Below, in pieces: positions 9,802 to 18,703 of a stretch of 64,000 bases of DNA. Source of the stretch: Rosistilla carotiformis (GTDB taxonomy: Bacteria > Planctomycetota > Planctomycetia > Pirellulales > Pirellulaceae); the NCBI RefSeq assembly GCF_007753095.1, contig NZ_CP036348.1:1674001-1738000 (forward strand), read 5' to 3'. Each line of letters starts with the position of its first letter. Position 1 is the first letter of the stretch. The position numbers and the translations under genes are program-made. A model generated the notes under the pieces. That model did no database searches. It worked only from the letters and a program-made list of their open reading frames with translations, and was not told where the DNA came from.

Positions 9802-10033
9802 CGCTGTTCTCTGGCACCGAGGTGACGCGGCTGCGACACCCCGGTGCTCAGTAAAGCTCTACCGCGAAACACCGCATGGGATCCTCGACCCAGATAGGAT
9901 CCCAATGGGCTTTTGCTTCATCCCCCGAAGGGAATGCAGTTGTCAGTTCCCGCAATCCGACAACTGTAACGGTACAGCTTCAAATGGTTTTCTTCTCAAT
10001 CGTCGGACAACCGCCACGCGGGTGGAGGTCCGA
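9762..10033. ncRNA. Candidate structured RNA (unidentified)
   Basis: Five stem-loops in about 270 bases: 9762-9780/9783-9801 (19-base arms, one non-Watson-Crick pair), 9814-9824/9837-9847 (11-base arms, one imperfect), 9877-9884/9897-9904 (8 perfect), 9937-9944/9959-9966 (8 perfect), and 10003-10008/10028-10033 enclosing CCAC/GTGG. The density and the absence of an ORF suggest a non-coding RNA or a structured 3' UTR of the regulator gene. The first hairpin is followed on the minus strand by a short U-rich run, so minus transcription is slightly favoured, but the wobble pairs do not settle the strand. I could not match it to tmRNA, RNase P RNA or SRP RNA motifs. Confidence 0.3.
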
Positions 10034-10172
10034 TAGAGAAGGCAATTACCAAGATCGAAACGGGCGTGTCAACGCGGATTGGAAACCAAGTCGAAGAAAT
10101 GCGAGAACCGCGACGATTCAGCCGCCGGGTGTGTATTCCGGCTGTATCGGGTTGATGCCGGAAAACGCTGGC

Positions 10173-11612
10173 TTAGTGCCCTTCGGCACCCATGAATTGC
10201 AAGCGTGGATCGTCCAGCCCAAGCCGTTTCATTTTTTTGTACAAAGTGGTTCGATTGACACCCAAAGTGTCGGCGGTTGCGGCACGATTCCAGCTGTGCG
10301 ATCGCAGCGATTCCAAGATAATACGCCGTTCGGGTTCTTCCAACGCTTCGCGAAGCGTCTGGCCGTGACCGGGATCGTTCCCGATAGCGCTCGACGACTC
10401 CAAGCCAGTGCCGGCGGCCCGTGGTTGTGTTGAACTCGATAGCAAATGGGGGGGCAGGTCGTGTCGGGTGAGAACCGAATCGCGTGCCAGTAGGACGGCG
10501 CGTTCGACGATATTTTCGAGCTCGCGAACGTTTCCCGGCCAGGAATACGATTGCAGCACCGACATCGCGTCGCGATCGAAACCTTGCACGTCGCGGCCAG
10601 CCGCTTCGCAGACTTCCCGGAGGAAATGGTCGACCAGTAAAGGAACGTCTCCCGATCGTTCCCGCAGGGCCGGCAATTCAATATTGATTACGTTGACGCG
10701 GTAGAAAAGATCCTGGCGGAATTCGCCGCTGGCAACCGCTTTGGTCAGGTTTTCGTTGGTCGCCAAGATGACCCGCGTGTCGATCGTTTCGGTAACAGTG
10801 CCACCGAGCGGTTCAAATTGCAGTTCCTGAAGAACGCGAAGCAGCTTCACTTGAAAGGCTTGCGATGCGGTGCCGATCTCGTCCAGGAAGATCGTCCCTC
10901 CGTCGGCCTGTTTGAATTTACCGACCTTGTTCGTCGTCGCACCGGTAAAGGCTCCGATCACGTGACCAAACAGCTCGCTTTCCAGCAGGTTGTCGGGGAG
11001 CGCACCGCAGGCGACTTCAACAAAAGGATTGTTGCGGCGATTGCTTCGCTTGTGAACGGCGCGGGCGATCATCGATTTACCCGTTCCGTTTTCTCCGGTG
11101 ATCAATACCGAAGCGCGAGCGTCGGCGACGCTATCGATCACGTCGAAGATCTTCAGCATCCGGTAATCGTGGCTGAGGATATGTTCGAGTCCAAAGCGGC
11201 TGTCGAGCTGGGCCCGCAGTTTTTCGTTTTCCGCTTCGATATTCCGCTGGGCCAGCGCTCGTTCCAGGGCATGGGAGAGTTCTTCGTCGACCAACGGCTT
11301 GGTCAACAGATCAAACGCCCCCGCTTTGACCGCTTCGATCGCTGTATTGGGGGTCGCGTATCCGGTCAGGACCAGGATCGCACAATCGGGCTGGCGACGC
11401 TTGGCTTCGGAAATCAGTTCAAAACCATCGCCATCTTCCAAACGTAGATCCAACAACAACAGATCGTAGCTGTGTTCTTGAAGCGCACGGCGGCCGGTGG
11501 CCAGGGAATGGGCTTGGTCGACGCTGAATTGTTGGTCACGCAGCCAATCGGCCATCGATTCAGCAAGACGTCGATCGTCGTCGACTAACAGCAGCTTGGG
11601 ATTCAACGTCAT
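10173..11612 (-). CDS. Sigma-54-dependent response regulator (NtrC family)
   Basis: 479 aa with three domains. Receiver domain residues 1-125 with phospho-acceptor Asp55 (LLLLDLRLEDGD); AAA+ sigma-54 activation domain with Walker A GENGTGKS at about 173-180 and the sigma-54 contact loop GAFTGA at about 220-225; C-terminal Fis-type helix-turn-helix (NRAATADTLGVNRTTLYKKM). It should activate sigma-54 promoters when phosphorylated. The intact GAFTGA argues that it really works with sigma-54. No histidine kinase is next to it. ATG 11612; divergent from the NarL-type regulator at 12010. Confidence 0.93.
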   Translation of the reverse strand: MTLNPKLLLVDDDRRLAESMADWLRDQQFSVDQAHSLATGRRALQEHSYDLLLLDLRLEDGDGFELISEAKRRQPDCAILVLTGYATPNTAIEAVKAGAFDLLTKPLVDEELSHALERALAQRNIEAENEKLRAQLDSRFGLEHILSHDYRMLKIFDVIDSVADARASVLITGENGTGKSMIARAVHKRSNRRNNPFVEVACGALPDNLLESELFGHVIGAFTGATTNKVGKFKQADGGTIFLDEIGTASQAFQVKLLRVLQELQFEPLGGTVTETIDTRVILATNENLTKAVASGEFRQDLFYRVNVINIELPALRERSGDVPLLVDHFLREVCEAAGRDVQGFDRDAMSVLQSYSWPGNVRELENIVERAVLLARDSVLTRHDLPPHLLSSSTQPRAAGTGLESSSAIGNDPGHGQTLREALEEPERRIILESLRSHSWNRAATADTLGVNRTTLYKKMKRLGLDDPRLQFMGAEGH

Positions 11613-12009
11613 CGGCGAACCTGTGTGCGAAAATGAGCGGGCGACCCGGTCGTCAACAGACCACGAAGCGAACAGCGTTTAGAAAAAACTTCTTTCCAGT
11701 ATTTAGGTTGCGATTCGCGGTGTGTCAAAAAGGCATCATCGACGTCGCCCCATAGCAACGTTACGGTGGGGAATGCAACAAAAACCTGGTGTTTTTCGCT
11801 GCCTGCGGTGCAAAAGTCGGCTATTCTTCCTTATGCTGCACACGCTTATGGCCAGATTCACGACGCTTGACGTTCCCCTACCATCTAATGGCCGAGAAAG
11901 ACTCTCCAGTCGCGTTCCAACGCAAATTGCACTTCGGATCGCTAGTTGAGGGAGGCCAAACGCTGTATATTTCCGGAAAAACTAGAACCTCGCGAAAGCA
12001 TAAATTGTC
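11613..12009. other. Divergent intergenic region between two response regulator genes
   Basis: 397 bases carrying the promoters of the NtrC-type (minus) and NarL-type (plus) genes. No ORF, and I could not identify a convincing -35/-10 pair or a TGGCAC-N5-TTGC sigma-54 site in it. Confidence 0.5.
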
Positions 12010-12648
12010 ATGAAAAGTTTGGATGTTGTAATTATCGATGATCATGAGGTCGTCCGCAGTGGCATTGCGAGCTTGCTGTCGGGGCCCGAAGTTACGGTCG
12101 TCGGTAGCGCGGCTTCCGGACAGGAGGGGCTGGAATTGATGAGCAAGAAGTTGCCGGATGCGGTGCTGCTGGATATTCGCATGCCCGACAATGATGGGCT
12201 GTCGACCTTGCAAACGCTTCGCGCAAGCCACCCCGACCTGCCGATTGTGATGGTCAGCACCTACGATAATCCCACCTACATCGCACGCTCGGTTGCTTTG
12301 GGGGCCAATGATTACGTCCTCAAGGGGGATTCGCGTTCGGTCTTCCTGGACGCATTGACGCGGGCTGCTAGTGGGGAAGAACCCTCCACCGATAGTCTTC
12401 TGCGGAAAATCGGCGATGCGATGTCGCAGTCGGGTAAAGAAGCCCCTGTGATGGACGTTCCGTTGACGGCGCGTGAAGTTCAAGTCCTGCGGCACGTTGC
12501 CTTGGGCCTGAGCAACAAAGAGATTGGTCGCTCGTTGAACATCAGCGTCGAAACGGTCAAAGAACACGTTCAGAACATCTTGCGTAAGCTGAACGCTGCC
12601 GACCGAACCGACGCGGCAGTTCGTGCCGTCAAAATGGGCCTTGCATAA
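12010..12648 (+). CDS. NarL/LuxR-family response regulator
   Basis: 212 aa. Receiver domain with acidic pair Asp10-Asp11 (VVIIDDHEVV), phospho-acceptor Asp55 (AVLLDIRMPD) and Lys in YVLKGDS; linker; then a LuxR-type HTH at about residues 145-205 (LTAREVQVLRHVALGLSNKEIGRSL, VKEHVQNILRKL). Expected to bind DNA as a phosphorylation-dependent dimer. It is an orphan here: no sensor kinase is adjacent, and its neighbour is another response regulator on the opposite strand. The ATG follows a weak SD. Confidence 0.93.
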   Translation: MKSLDVVIIDDHEVVRSGIASLLSGPEVTVVGSAASGQEGLELMSKKLPDAVLLDIRMPDNDGLSTLQTLRASHPDLPIVMVSTYDNPTYIARSVALGANDYVLKGDSRSVFLDALTRAASGEEPSTDSLLRKIGDAMSQSGKEAPVMDVPLTAREVQVLRHVALGLSNKEIGRSLNISVETVKEHVQNILRKLNAADRTDAAVRAVKMGLA

Positions 12649-12680
12649 GCCTTATTGAACCGACATCGGTTTCTCTCTCT

Positions 12681-12714
12681 ACCCAGCAGCTCCATAGAGC
12701 AAACAATGCTGGGT
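12681..12714 (+). terminator. Possible terminator of the NarL-type regulator gene
   Basis: Eight-base perfect stem (ACCCAGCA / TGCTGGGT) with an 18-base loop, followed by TCTTTGG. The T tract is weak. Confidence 0.4.
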
Positions 12715-12861
12715 TCTTTGGTCGCGACCAGCCTCGAAACGGCTGGTTGACCTTCTTCATCGATTTCGCCGCCCGAGGCAAATCATCTCCGCTCCGACGT
12801 CTTCAGCAGGTTGCGTATTGGCTGTGCCAACGGGGCAGACTGCAACGGTGGAATCCAATAA

Positions 12862-12894
12862 AAAACGCTAGCTTTCCGGAGAAGCTAGCGTTTT
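12862..12894. terminator. Bidirectional Rho-independent terminator
   Basis: Perfect 13-base arms at 12862-12874 and 12882-12894, with AAAA on the left and TTTT on the right of a CGCTAGCTT stem and a 7-base loop. It lies between the convergent genes ending at 12648 (+) and 12943 (-), so it can serve both. Confidence 0.85.
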
Positions 12895-12942
12895 GAGTCG
12901 GTGTCGTTTTGCTGTCCCAGGATTAAGCCAGCGGGCCGGAGA

Positions 12943-14352
12943 TCAGTCCCACCACCATTGGCCGGGTTTGAGCGAATCGGTGCGCTGCGATTGATGGGCT
13001 TGAGCGGCCCGTCCCTCGCTGTCGGGAAGGATCCGGTCTCGGTTAAGTGCCACGCGCGGTTGCAGCTTGACGCCGCCCCCAAGAGGTGTCATCAGGGTGT
13101 TGCCACGCCAAATCGCATTGACTGCCGTTTCGACTTGCACCGGTGCAGTATGGGTTTCGACAGCAAACGCTTTCTCCGAACCGAAGACAGGCATTTCCCA
13201 GCCCGATTTGCCGTAGAAGTCCTGCTTTTGAATGAAAGCCGCGGCGACCGAAACGTCGATCAGATTTCGCAGCTGGGCATAAACAACCACGGTACGTGAG
13301 ATTTCTTCAAATTTCTCGGTGAATTCAGCACAATAAGCTTGGCTCGCCTTGTTGACGCCGCGAGAGGCTTCCCGTTGTCCGCCTTGGCCGACACGTTCGC
13401 CTTCACCGATCAATTTCACTCCCTTGCCGATCAGCTGCATTGCGTTTTCGTCTTCGCTGACGCGAACACAGTCGTAATTGGGAACAAAATACCAGCGTTC
13501 CATCGCGTTGGCAGCAACCTGACGAGGATGCACCCGATCGACGTAGCTGAGCAAGCCGACGGGCAGTTTTTCCAGTCCGATTCCGACCAATTTCATCCGG
13601 TAATCGGCTTCAACCAGAACCTGGGCGAAGTGGGTCGACGTAGAAACACCTTGGAAGGTGACGTTTTGCATCCCCATCGAACCTTTCAGACCTGCGGCCA
13701 ACCGAGCTGCATCGCTGGGGCGAACCCGGCCGCGAACGCTGGCCAGGAACTGCTGCATCTGTTGCAGACCCTGTTCGGTAGGATCGATCGAGACGCTGAT
13801 CACGGAGTTCGACTTTTCATGCGGGGGAAACGCTCGCAATGCGACGACCAGATCTTCCAGCAGGACGACAGGTCGGCCGGTATCGATTCCTCGCACACGC
13901 CCGCTGGGGTCCTTCACAAAGCCTTCGGCAGGCCCCGCGAGGACAATTTCACCTTGTTCGGGATAGAAAAACACGTACTCAACCCCCGTTAGTCCCGCGA
14001 GGGCAAGCATGTCTTCGGGGACTTTTTCACCAGCTTCCAGCTTCGCAGCGACCGCATCTTCGAGTCGTCGCAGCGAAATTTTCCGCAGCGGACTGCGTCG
14101 CGCTAAGTCGGCAGGCAATTGTTGCCGGGCTGCCGCGATTTGCTGACGCAGCAGTTCGGGAGAGAATTCGCGGACGCGCAGCACCCCAGCAGCGTCGATT
14201 TCGACACCGGCAACCTGATTGAAATTCTGATCGTTGTCATCGTCGCCACCGTCGCCAGAATAAGCGTTGTTCAGTGGTAGGGCAGCCAAAATGAGCGAGA
14301 GCAACGCGCAAGCGGCACGTGTCTGGAGCGATAACTGCGAATTTGAAATCAT
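12943..14352 (-). CDS. Exported DUF1598-like planctomycete protein
   Basis: About 469 aa with signal peptide (about residues 10-32, ending ...NNAYS). The body contains VLRVREFSPELLRQQIAAAR, a VEYVFFYPEQGEIVLAGPAEG segment and NVTFQGVSTSTHFAQVLVEADYRMKLVGIGLE, which I recall as the DUF1598 family, almost confined to planctomycetes; its function is unknown. ATG 14352 is preferred over GTG 14358, two codons upstream. It shares the terminator at 12862 with the convergent regulator gene. Confidence 0.75.
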   Translation of the reverse strand: MISNSQLSLQTRAACALLSLILAALPLNNAYSGDGGDDDNDQNFNQVAGVEIDAAGVLRVREFSPELLRQQIAAARQQLPADLARRSPLRKISLRRLEDAVAAKLEAGEKVPEDMLALAGLTGVEYVFFYPEQGEIVLAGPAEGFVKDPSGRVRGIDTGRPVVLLEDLVVALRAFPPHEKSNSVISVSIDPTEQGLQQMQQFLASVRGRVRPSDAARLAAGLKGSMGMQNVTFQGVSTSTHFAQVLVEADYRMKLVGIGLEKLPVGLLSYVDRVHPRQVAANAMERWYFVPNYDCVRVSEDENAMQLIGKGVKLIGEGERVGQGGQREASRGVNKASQAYCAEFTEKFEEISRTVVVYAQLRNLIDVSVAAAFIQKQDFYGKSGWEMPVFGSEKAFAVETHTAPVQVETAVNAIWRGNTLMTPLGGGVKLQPRVALNRDRILPDSEGRAAQAHQSQRTDSLKPGQWWWD

Positions 14353-14552
14353 TGTCACGGGAAAGCCACCTTCATCGCTGTGAAAGCGTAGAGAAGAGTA
14401 AACGAACGGTCACGAACAACTTCAGATTAGTCTGAAGCGGATCACTCTACAACAGTTTTGAACGATCGCCGCGATTTAGTTCGATCAATTAAAATCATTA
14501 TGCCAGTCGTTTGGGGCCCTGCATTTTCTCGCTCGGACCCGGTCAATGGGCA

Positions 14553-15833
14553 TTAATCGCGGAGAGGCTGGCGGGGCGTGTCCCCTAACCGGCCGAATAC
14601 CGCGTCGGCGGCCCGGATCCCGCTGTGGAGTGCCCCTTGTATCGACGACGTCTCGCAATGGTCGCCACAGACAATCGGCATTCCGCCTCTTTGAACGGGC
14701 TTGCAGACCGGTTGCATGCGGTCGATCGATTGGTACGGCAAGGCAAAGGGGATGTGATACGTCCGTAGCAGCGACCACCCATCGACCTGTTCCCCAAACC
14801 AACCACGCAACTGATTTAAGACCGGCGACCGCAGCTCCATCGCCGGAACGTCGGTCTGCAAAACGCTGACGCTGATCAGAGATTTGCCGGCGGGGGCATA
14901 ATCGGCAGCAACCGTGCTGACCTCGCAAACGTTGTTGATCGGGCCCGACGTGTCGCCCGACAAAATCAGTTGCTTCGTTTTCAGTGGTGGCTCGTCGGCG
15001 GCGAAATAGAGGCAACTGACCTGTTGCCAGGCAATTGCGTCGTCGATTTTCAGCAGCCGCGCCGCTGCGGAGCTCTCCGTTGCGATCACGATCTGATCGG
15101 CCGAACGCTGCGATCCGTCGGTCATCCGCACCGTCGTCCCGTCGATTTCCAAAACCGTTGCCTGGGGGTGGATCCGATCGGCGGGAATCCGATCGGCCAG
15201 CTGTTGCGGAATCGCTTGCATCCCTTGGGCGGGGATCGCCGCTTCCCCTTGGGCAAGCATCCGCAGCACAAACTCCATGATTCGGCTGCTCGTCTGCAGG
15301 TCGCGATCAAGAAAGATTCCCCCCAGCAGCGGACGGAAGAATTGATCGATGAAGCGATCGCTGAAGTTCAGCCCCTGCAGTCGGTAACAGGTCGGCTGGG
15401 CGACGTGCTCCCAAATCTCTTCCAATTCGCCTCGGCAGACGTCGCGCATCAGTCGCGCCAAACGAAGTTTGTCGGCCAACGAGCCGACCGGGCTCAGCGC
15501 GCTGGCAAAGAGCGATCCAGGGCGGCGGCGCGGATCCAATAATGCCGAAAATTGGTCGCCGTAGCGCACCAGTGCCCCCGGTTCGAAGGTTTGCAGCTGC
15601 AATCGATCGTAATCCAACAGCTGCTGGGCTGCCGGATATGCCGTCAGGAAAACTTGGAAGCCATGATCCAGTTGGAAGCCGTCGACGACATCGGTACGGA
15701 CCCGTCCCCCCACGCGATCGGTCGCTTCCAAGATTTCAAAGTCGACGCCACGGGTGGCCAATTGAACGCCACAGGCCAGCCCCGCCAGACCGCCGCCAAT
15801 AATGATCACCTCTTTTTTTCGGTTGTCACTCAC
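14553..15833 (-). CDS. FAD-dependent amine-oxidase-family oxidoreductase
   Basis: 426 aa flavoprotein. N-terminal dinucleotide-binding motif IIIGGGLAGLACG, followed by the amine oxidase/protoporphyrinogen oxidase signature VGGRVRTDVVDGFQLDHGFQ; C-terminal FAD-contact region CGDHCETSSIQGALHSG. It probably oxidises an amine or performs a desaturation; the substrate is not evident. GTG start at 15833, 24 bases after the astB stop, so it is the last gene of an operon with astB, astD and an aldo/keto reductase. That context makes an amino acid or amine substrate attractive, but this is inference. Confidence 0.85.
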   Translation of the reverse strand: MSDNRKKEVIIIGGGLAGLACGVQLATRGVDFEILEATDRVGGRVRTDVVDGFQLDHGFQVFLTAYPAAQQLLDYDRLQLQTFEPGALVRYGDQFSALLDPRRRPGSLFASALSPVGSLADKLRLARLMRDVCRGELEEIWEHVAQPTCYRLQGLNFSDRFIDQFFRPLLGGIFLDRDLQTSSRIMEFVLRMLAQGEAAIPAQGMQAIPQQLADRIPADRIHPQATVLEIDGTTVRMTDGSQRSADQIVIATESSAAARLLKIDDAIAWQQVSCLYFAADEPPLKTKQLILSGDTSGPINNVCEVSTVAADYAPAGKSLISVSVLQTDVPAMELRSPVLNQLRGWFGEQVDGWSLLRTYHIPFALPYQSIDRMQPVCKPVQRGGMPIVCGDHCETSSIQGALHSGIRAADAVFGRLGDTPRQPLRD

Positions 15834-15857
15834 GCGGAAGCACTCGGTTGGGCGGCA

Positions 15858-17192
15858 TTAATGGGCAAGGTCACGGGACAACGATCGCAGGTCCAGAATC
15901 GAACTCAGCGCTCGCATCGCTGCTTGCGTCTGTTCGATCCGGTCGATATCACCCAGATCGTCCACCGTAAGCTTAGTCGGATAGTGGGCGATCACCCAGG
16001 CCCGGAGCTGTTCATCCAACTGCGGTGACCACAAGACACTCGCCGGGATCTGGACTGCCTGAGCTTCGTCGACCGGAACGCGCAATCGCAAACAGGCAGG
16101 CCCTCCGCCGTTGTTCATGCTCTCGTGCAAGTCGACAAAGTGGACCGTGTCGATCGGATTGGGATCGCGAAGGATTTGATCGATCACGTCCCGAGCCCGC
16201 GGATGCTGTTCGCAAGCCCGTGGGCAAATCAACCGCAAGCCCGCATTGCGGTTGTCGCCGCAGCGGACGATCTGGCTGTTGAACAAGTAGGTCGCAATCG
16301 CGTCGTGCAAGGAAAAGTCGTCCGCCGCGACTTCGATCCGGTACAGCGACCGGCCGGTCGATTGATGGAAGTCCCGGTCCAGGCGTTCCAACGCATCGGA
16401 GGCATCGACGAAGGCTTGCTCGTGGTACAGCAGCACGTTCTCACAGCTGGTTGCAACGACGTCGTTGTGGAACGCTCCCGCATCGATCGCGTCGGGATGT
16501 TGCTGCAAAAACAGCGTCCGTTGCCCCGCCAGCCGATGCCGCCGTGCGATCGCGTGGCAGGCGGTTAGCGATTGTCGCGGGGGAAACCGGGTTCCCTGGG
16601 GCTCGCCGTAAACCAAGAGATCCCACGAGTCTTCCCCGCTCGGATCGCTTAAACGCATGTGGTTCGCGGCCCCTTCATCGCGCAGCGGCGTCGCGGGGGG
16701 AAGCGGATCGTGGACGCGGAAGCAGGATGCGGCAAAAATCTCGCGCAGCACCACCGTGGTCCATTTGGGTTCGATCGAACGATGCAGACTGCTGATCAGA
16801 TTGGCGGGCGTGAAGTGAGTCGCCCGATCGCCGCTACGACCACTGCGCGTCACGGTCGCCGCGTTGGCGGCCCACATGTTCGACGCGCTGTAGGCGGCCG
16901 ACAGCAGGCTCGGCGACTCGTCGCGCGCACGGCGGATGATCTCCGCCGGCGTCCCGTCAAATCCACATCCGCGCAGCAACTCCAGGTCGGGGCGTGGTTG
17001 CGGTGGCAGCACGGCTTGGCGACAGCCGAGTTCAGCCAGCATCGCCATTTTGTCGAGTCCCTGCAGCGCCGCGGCCCTCGGATTGGCGACTTCGCCCGCA
17101 TGCCGGTGCGACGCGAGATTGCCGATTCCCAGTCCGCCAAAGTGATGCGTGGGGCCGACGATGCCATCGAAGTTGATCTCGAAAATGGTCAC
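15858..17192 (-). CDS. astB: N-succinylarginine dihydrolase
   Basis: 444 aa, the usual AstB length. It hydrolyses N2-succinylarginine to N2-succinylornithine, ammonia and CO2 in the arginine succinyltransferase pathway. The N-terminus (NFDGIVGPTHHFGGLGIGN) and FHNDVVA are typical. The C-terminal ESMNNGGGPACLRLRV carries the catalytic Cys, and the amidinotransferase-fold His is in the FHNDV region. It starts at GTG 17192, which overlaps the astD stop (GTGA), so translation is coupled. AstA, AstC and AstE are not in the window. Confidence 0.95.
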   Translation of the reverse strand: MTIFEINFDGIVGPTHHFGGLGIGNLASHRHAGEVANPRAAALQGLDKMAMLAELGCRQAVLPPQPRPDLELLRGCGFDGTPAEIIRRARDESPSLLSAAYSASNMWAANAATVTRSGRSGDRATHFTPANLISSLHRSIEPKWTTVVLREIFAASCFRVHDPLPPATPLRDEGAANHMRLSDPSGEDSWDLLVYGEPQGTRFPPRQSLTACHAIARRHRLAGQRTLFLQQHPDAIDAGAFHNDVVATSCENVLLYHEQAFVDASDALERLDRDFHQSTGRSLYRIEVAADDFSLHDAIATYLFNSQIVRCGDNRNAGLRLICPRACEQHPRARDVIDQILRDPNPIDTVHFVDLHESMNNGGGPACLRLRVPVDEAQAVQIPASVLWSPQLDEQLRAWVIAHYPTKLTVDDLGDIDRIEQTQAAMRALSSILDLRSLSRDLAH

Positions 17193-18688
17193 GGTTGGGT
17201 ATCTTCCAATCCGGGGAGAAGCGAAGCGGGAGGGACCAGACGATCGCTCTCCAACGAAGCGACCGGATCGCTGCAGAAATCGGCGGCGAAATATCCGGCC
17301 GGGCGATGATTGCCACTCTCACCGGTCCCGCCAAAAGCCAGCCGTCCGCTAGCGCCGGTTGTTTGCCGATTCCAATTGATCACTCCGGCGCGAACCTCGC
17401 GGCGAAAACGTGTGAAGTCCTCGGTGGAACCGCCGACCAATCCGGCTGCCAGTCCAAATCGCGTTGCGTTGGCCGCAAGGATCGCGGCGTCGAAGTCATC
17501 GACCCATTGCAATTGCAACAACGGGCCAAAGCACTCTTCGTCGTCGGCCGCCGCTGCGGTCATATCGATCAGTCCAGGCGACACCAGCGATTGGCAGGCC
17601 GTGTCGCGCCGCGCCCGAACTTGCGGTATGCCTCCCTTTCGAAGCAGCGTTTCTTGGGTTGCCAACACCTTGTCGGCAGCGGCTGGTGAAACCAGCGGAC
17701 CACAGAACGGTGGTGGATCGGCGTCGGGAAGACCACAGCGGATTCGCGGAATCGCCGCTGCCAAACGCTCCACAAATTTGCGGTTTTCAGGGGAGTCGAT
17801 CACGATCAACCGGCGGGCGCAGGTGCAGCGTTGTCCCGACGAAAGAAAGGCCGATTGAATCGCCAGATCGATCGCCGCGTCGACCGGTCGCGCATCGGCG
17901 ACGACCAACGGATTGTTGCCTCCCATTTCCAGCGCCAGCAGAACTTCGGGGCGCCCGGCCAATTGGCGATGGATCGCGACGCCGACTCGCCGGCTGCCAG
18001 TGAACAGGACGCCAGCGGTTTGCGGGTGATCGATCGCCGCCGTGGCGACATCCGCTCCCCCCTGCAACAGGTTGATCACGCCCGCCGGCAGTCCCGCCGC
18101 TTGCCAGGTTTGCACCAGCATCGGACCGATCGCAGGAGCCAGTTCGCTGGGCTTGAAGACAACGGTATTGCCCGCCAACAGTGCGGGGATGATCTGCCCA
18201 CCAGGCAGATGCAGCGGGAAATTGAACGGTCCCAGAACCAGCATCACTCCCAAGGGGCGATAGCGTCCCACGGCTTCGAAACCCGCGAGCTCTTGTCGTG
18301 TTGTCGCGCTCCGCTGAAGCATCGCGGTAATGGAAACATCTACTTTGGCGATCGACGTCGCGACTTCCGTGGCCGCTTCCCAAGCGGGTTTGCCAACTTG
18401 TTGCGAGATGCAATCGGCGAAGGCGTCGCGACGGCTCGTTAGCAGTTCGCCAAAGCGGCGGACGATGGCGACCCGATCCGCGGCCGGTCGAGCGGCCCAT
18501 GCGAGGCTCGCGTGGGTTGCCGATACAATCGCCGCGTGCGCTTGGTCGGTGTTGGCCTGATGCCCGTTCCAGACGATGGAACCGTCGGCGGGACTTTGTC
18601 GCGTCAGTGGCGGTCCCTCACCAGCGAGCCAGGTTCCGTCGATCAATAGATCCGACAGCGGTTCTTCGGGGCGTGTGGTGTGGGACAA
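17189..18688 (-). CDS. astD: N-succinylglutamate 5-semialdehyde dehydrogenase
   Basis: 499 aa aldehyde dehydrogenase, closest to AstD: LLIDGTWLAGEG near the start, GKPAWEAATEVATSIAKV, GPFNFPLHLPGG, ALEMGGNNPLVV with the general-base Glu, and the active-site Cys in SSGQRCTCARR. It oxidises succinylglutamate semialdehyde to succinylglutamate with NAD(P). The C-terminal WNRQTTGASGRLAFGGTGES also matches. The only upstream start is TTG at 18688, 15 bases after the aldo/keto reductase stop. It is about 10 residues longer at the N-terminus than E. coli AstD. Confidence 0.93.
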   Translation of the reverse strand: MSHTTRPEEPLSDLLIDGTWLAGEGPPLTRQSPADGSIVWNGHQANTDQAHAAIVSATHASLAWAARPAADRVAIVRRFGELLTSRRDAFADCISQQVGKPAWEAATEVATSIAKVDVSITAMLQRSATTRQELAGFEAVGRYRPLGVMLVLGPFNFPLHLPGGQIIPALLAGNTVVFKPSELAPAIGPMLVQTWQAAGLPAGVINLLQGGADVATAAIDHPQTAGVLFTGSRRVGVAIHRQLAGRPEVLLALEMGGNNPLVVADARPVDAAIDLAIQSAFLSSGQRCTCARRLIVIDSPENRKFVERLAAAIPRIRCGLPDADPPPFCGPLVSPAAADKVLATQETLLRKGGIPQVRARRDTACQSLVSPGLIDMTAAAADDEECFGPLLQLQWVDDFDAAILAANATRFGLAAGLVGGSTEDFTRFRREVRAGVINWNRQTTGASGRLAFGGTGESGNHRPAGYFAADFCSDPVASLESDRLVPPASLLPGLEDTQP

Positions 18689-18703
18689 CGCTTCGCCTTG
18701 GGG

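Larger units (their letters stand above)
9621..10172. other. Gene-free region packed with hairpins
   Basis: 552 bases with no convincing ORF between the LRR lipoprotein and the NtrC-type regulator (both minus strand). At least five inverted repeats lie between 9762 and 10033; see the candidate RNA entry. The right end (10040-10172) shows nothing recognisable. Confidence 0.6.

Noticed and set aside
9762-10033. tmRNA, RNase P RNA or SRP RNA
   Set aside because: None of the diagnostic motifs (tRNA-like end, P4 or GGAAG loop signatures) could be found on either strand.
9876-10433. Plus-strand frame of 185 codons overlapping the NtrC-type gene
   Set aside because: It is largely antisense to the conserved Fis-type end of the regulator and shows no protein-like pattern.
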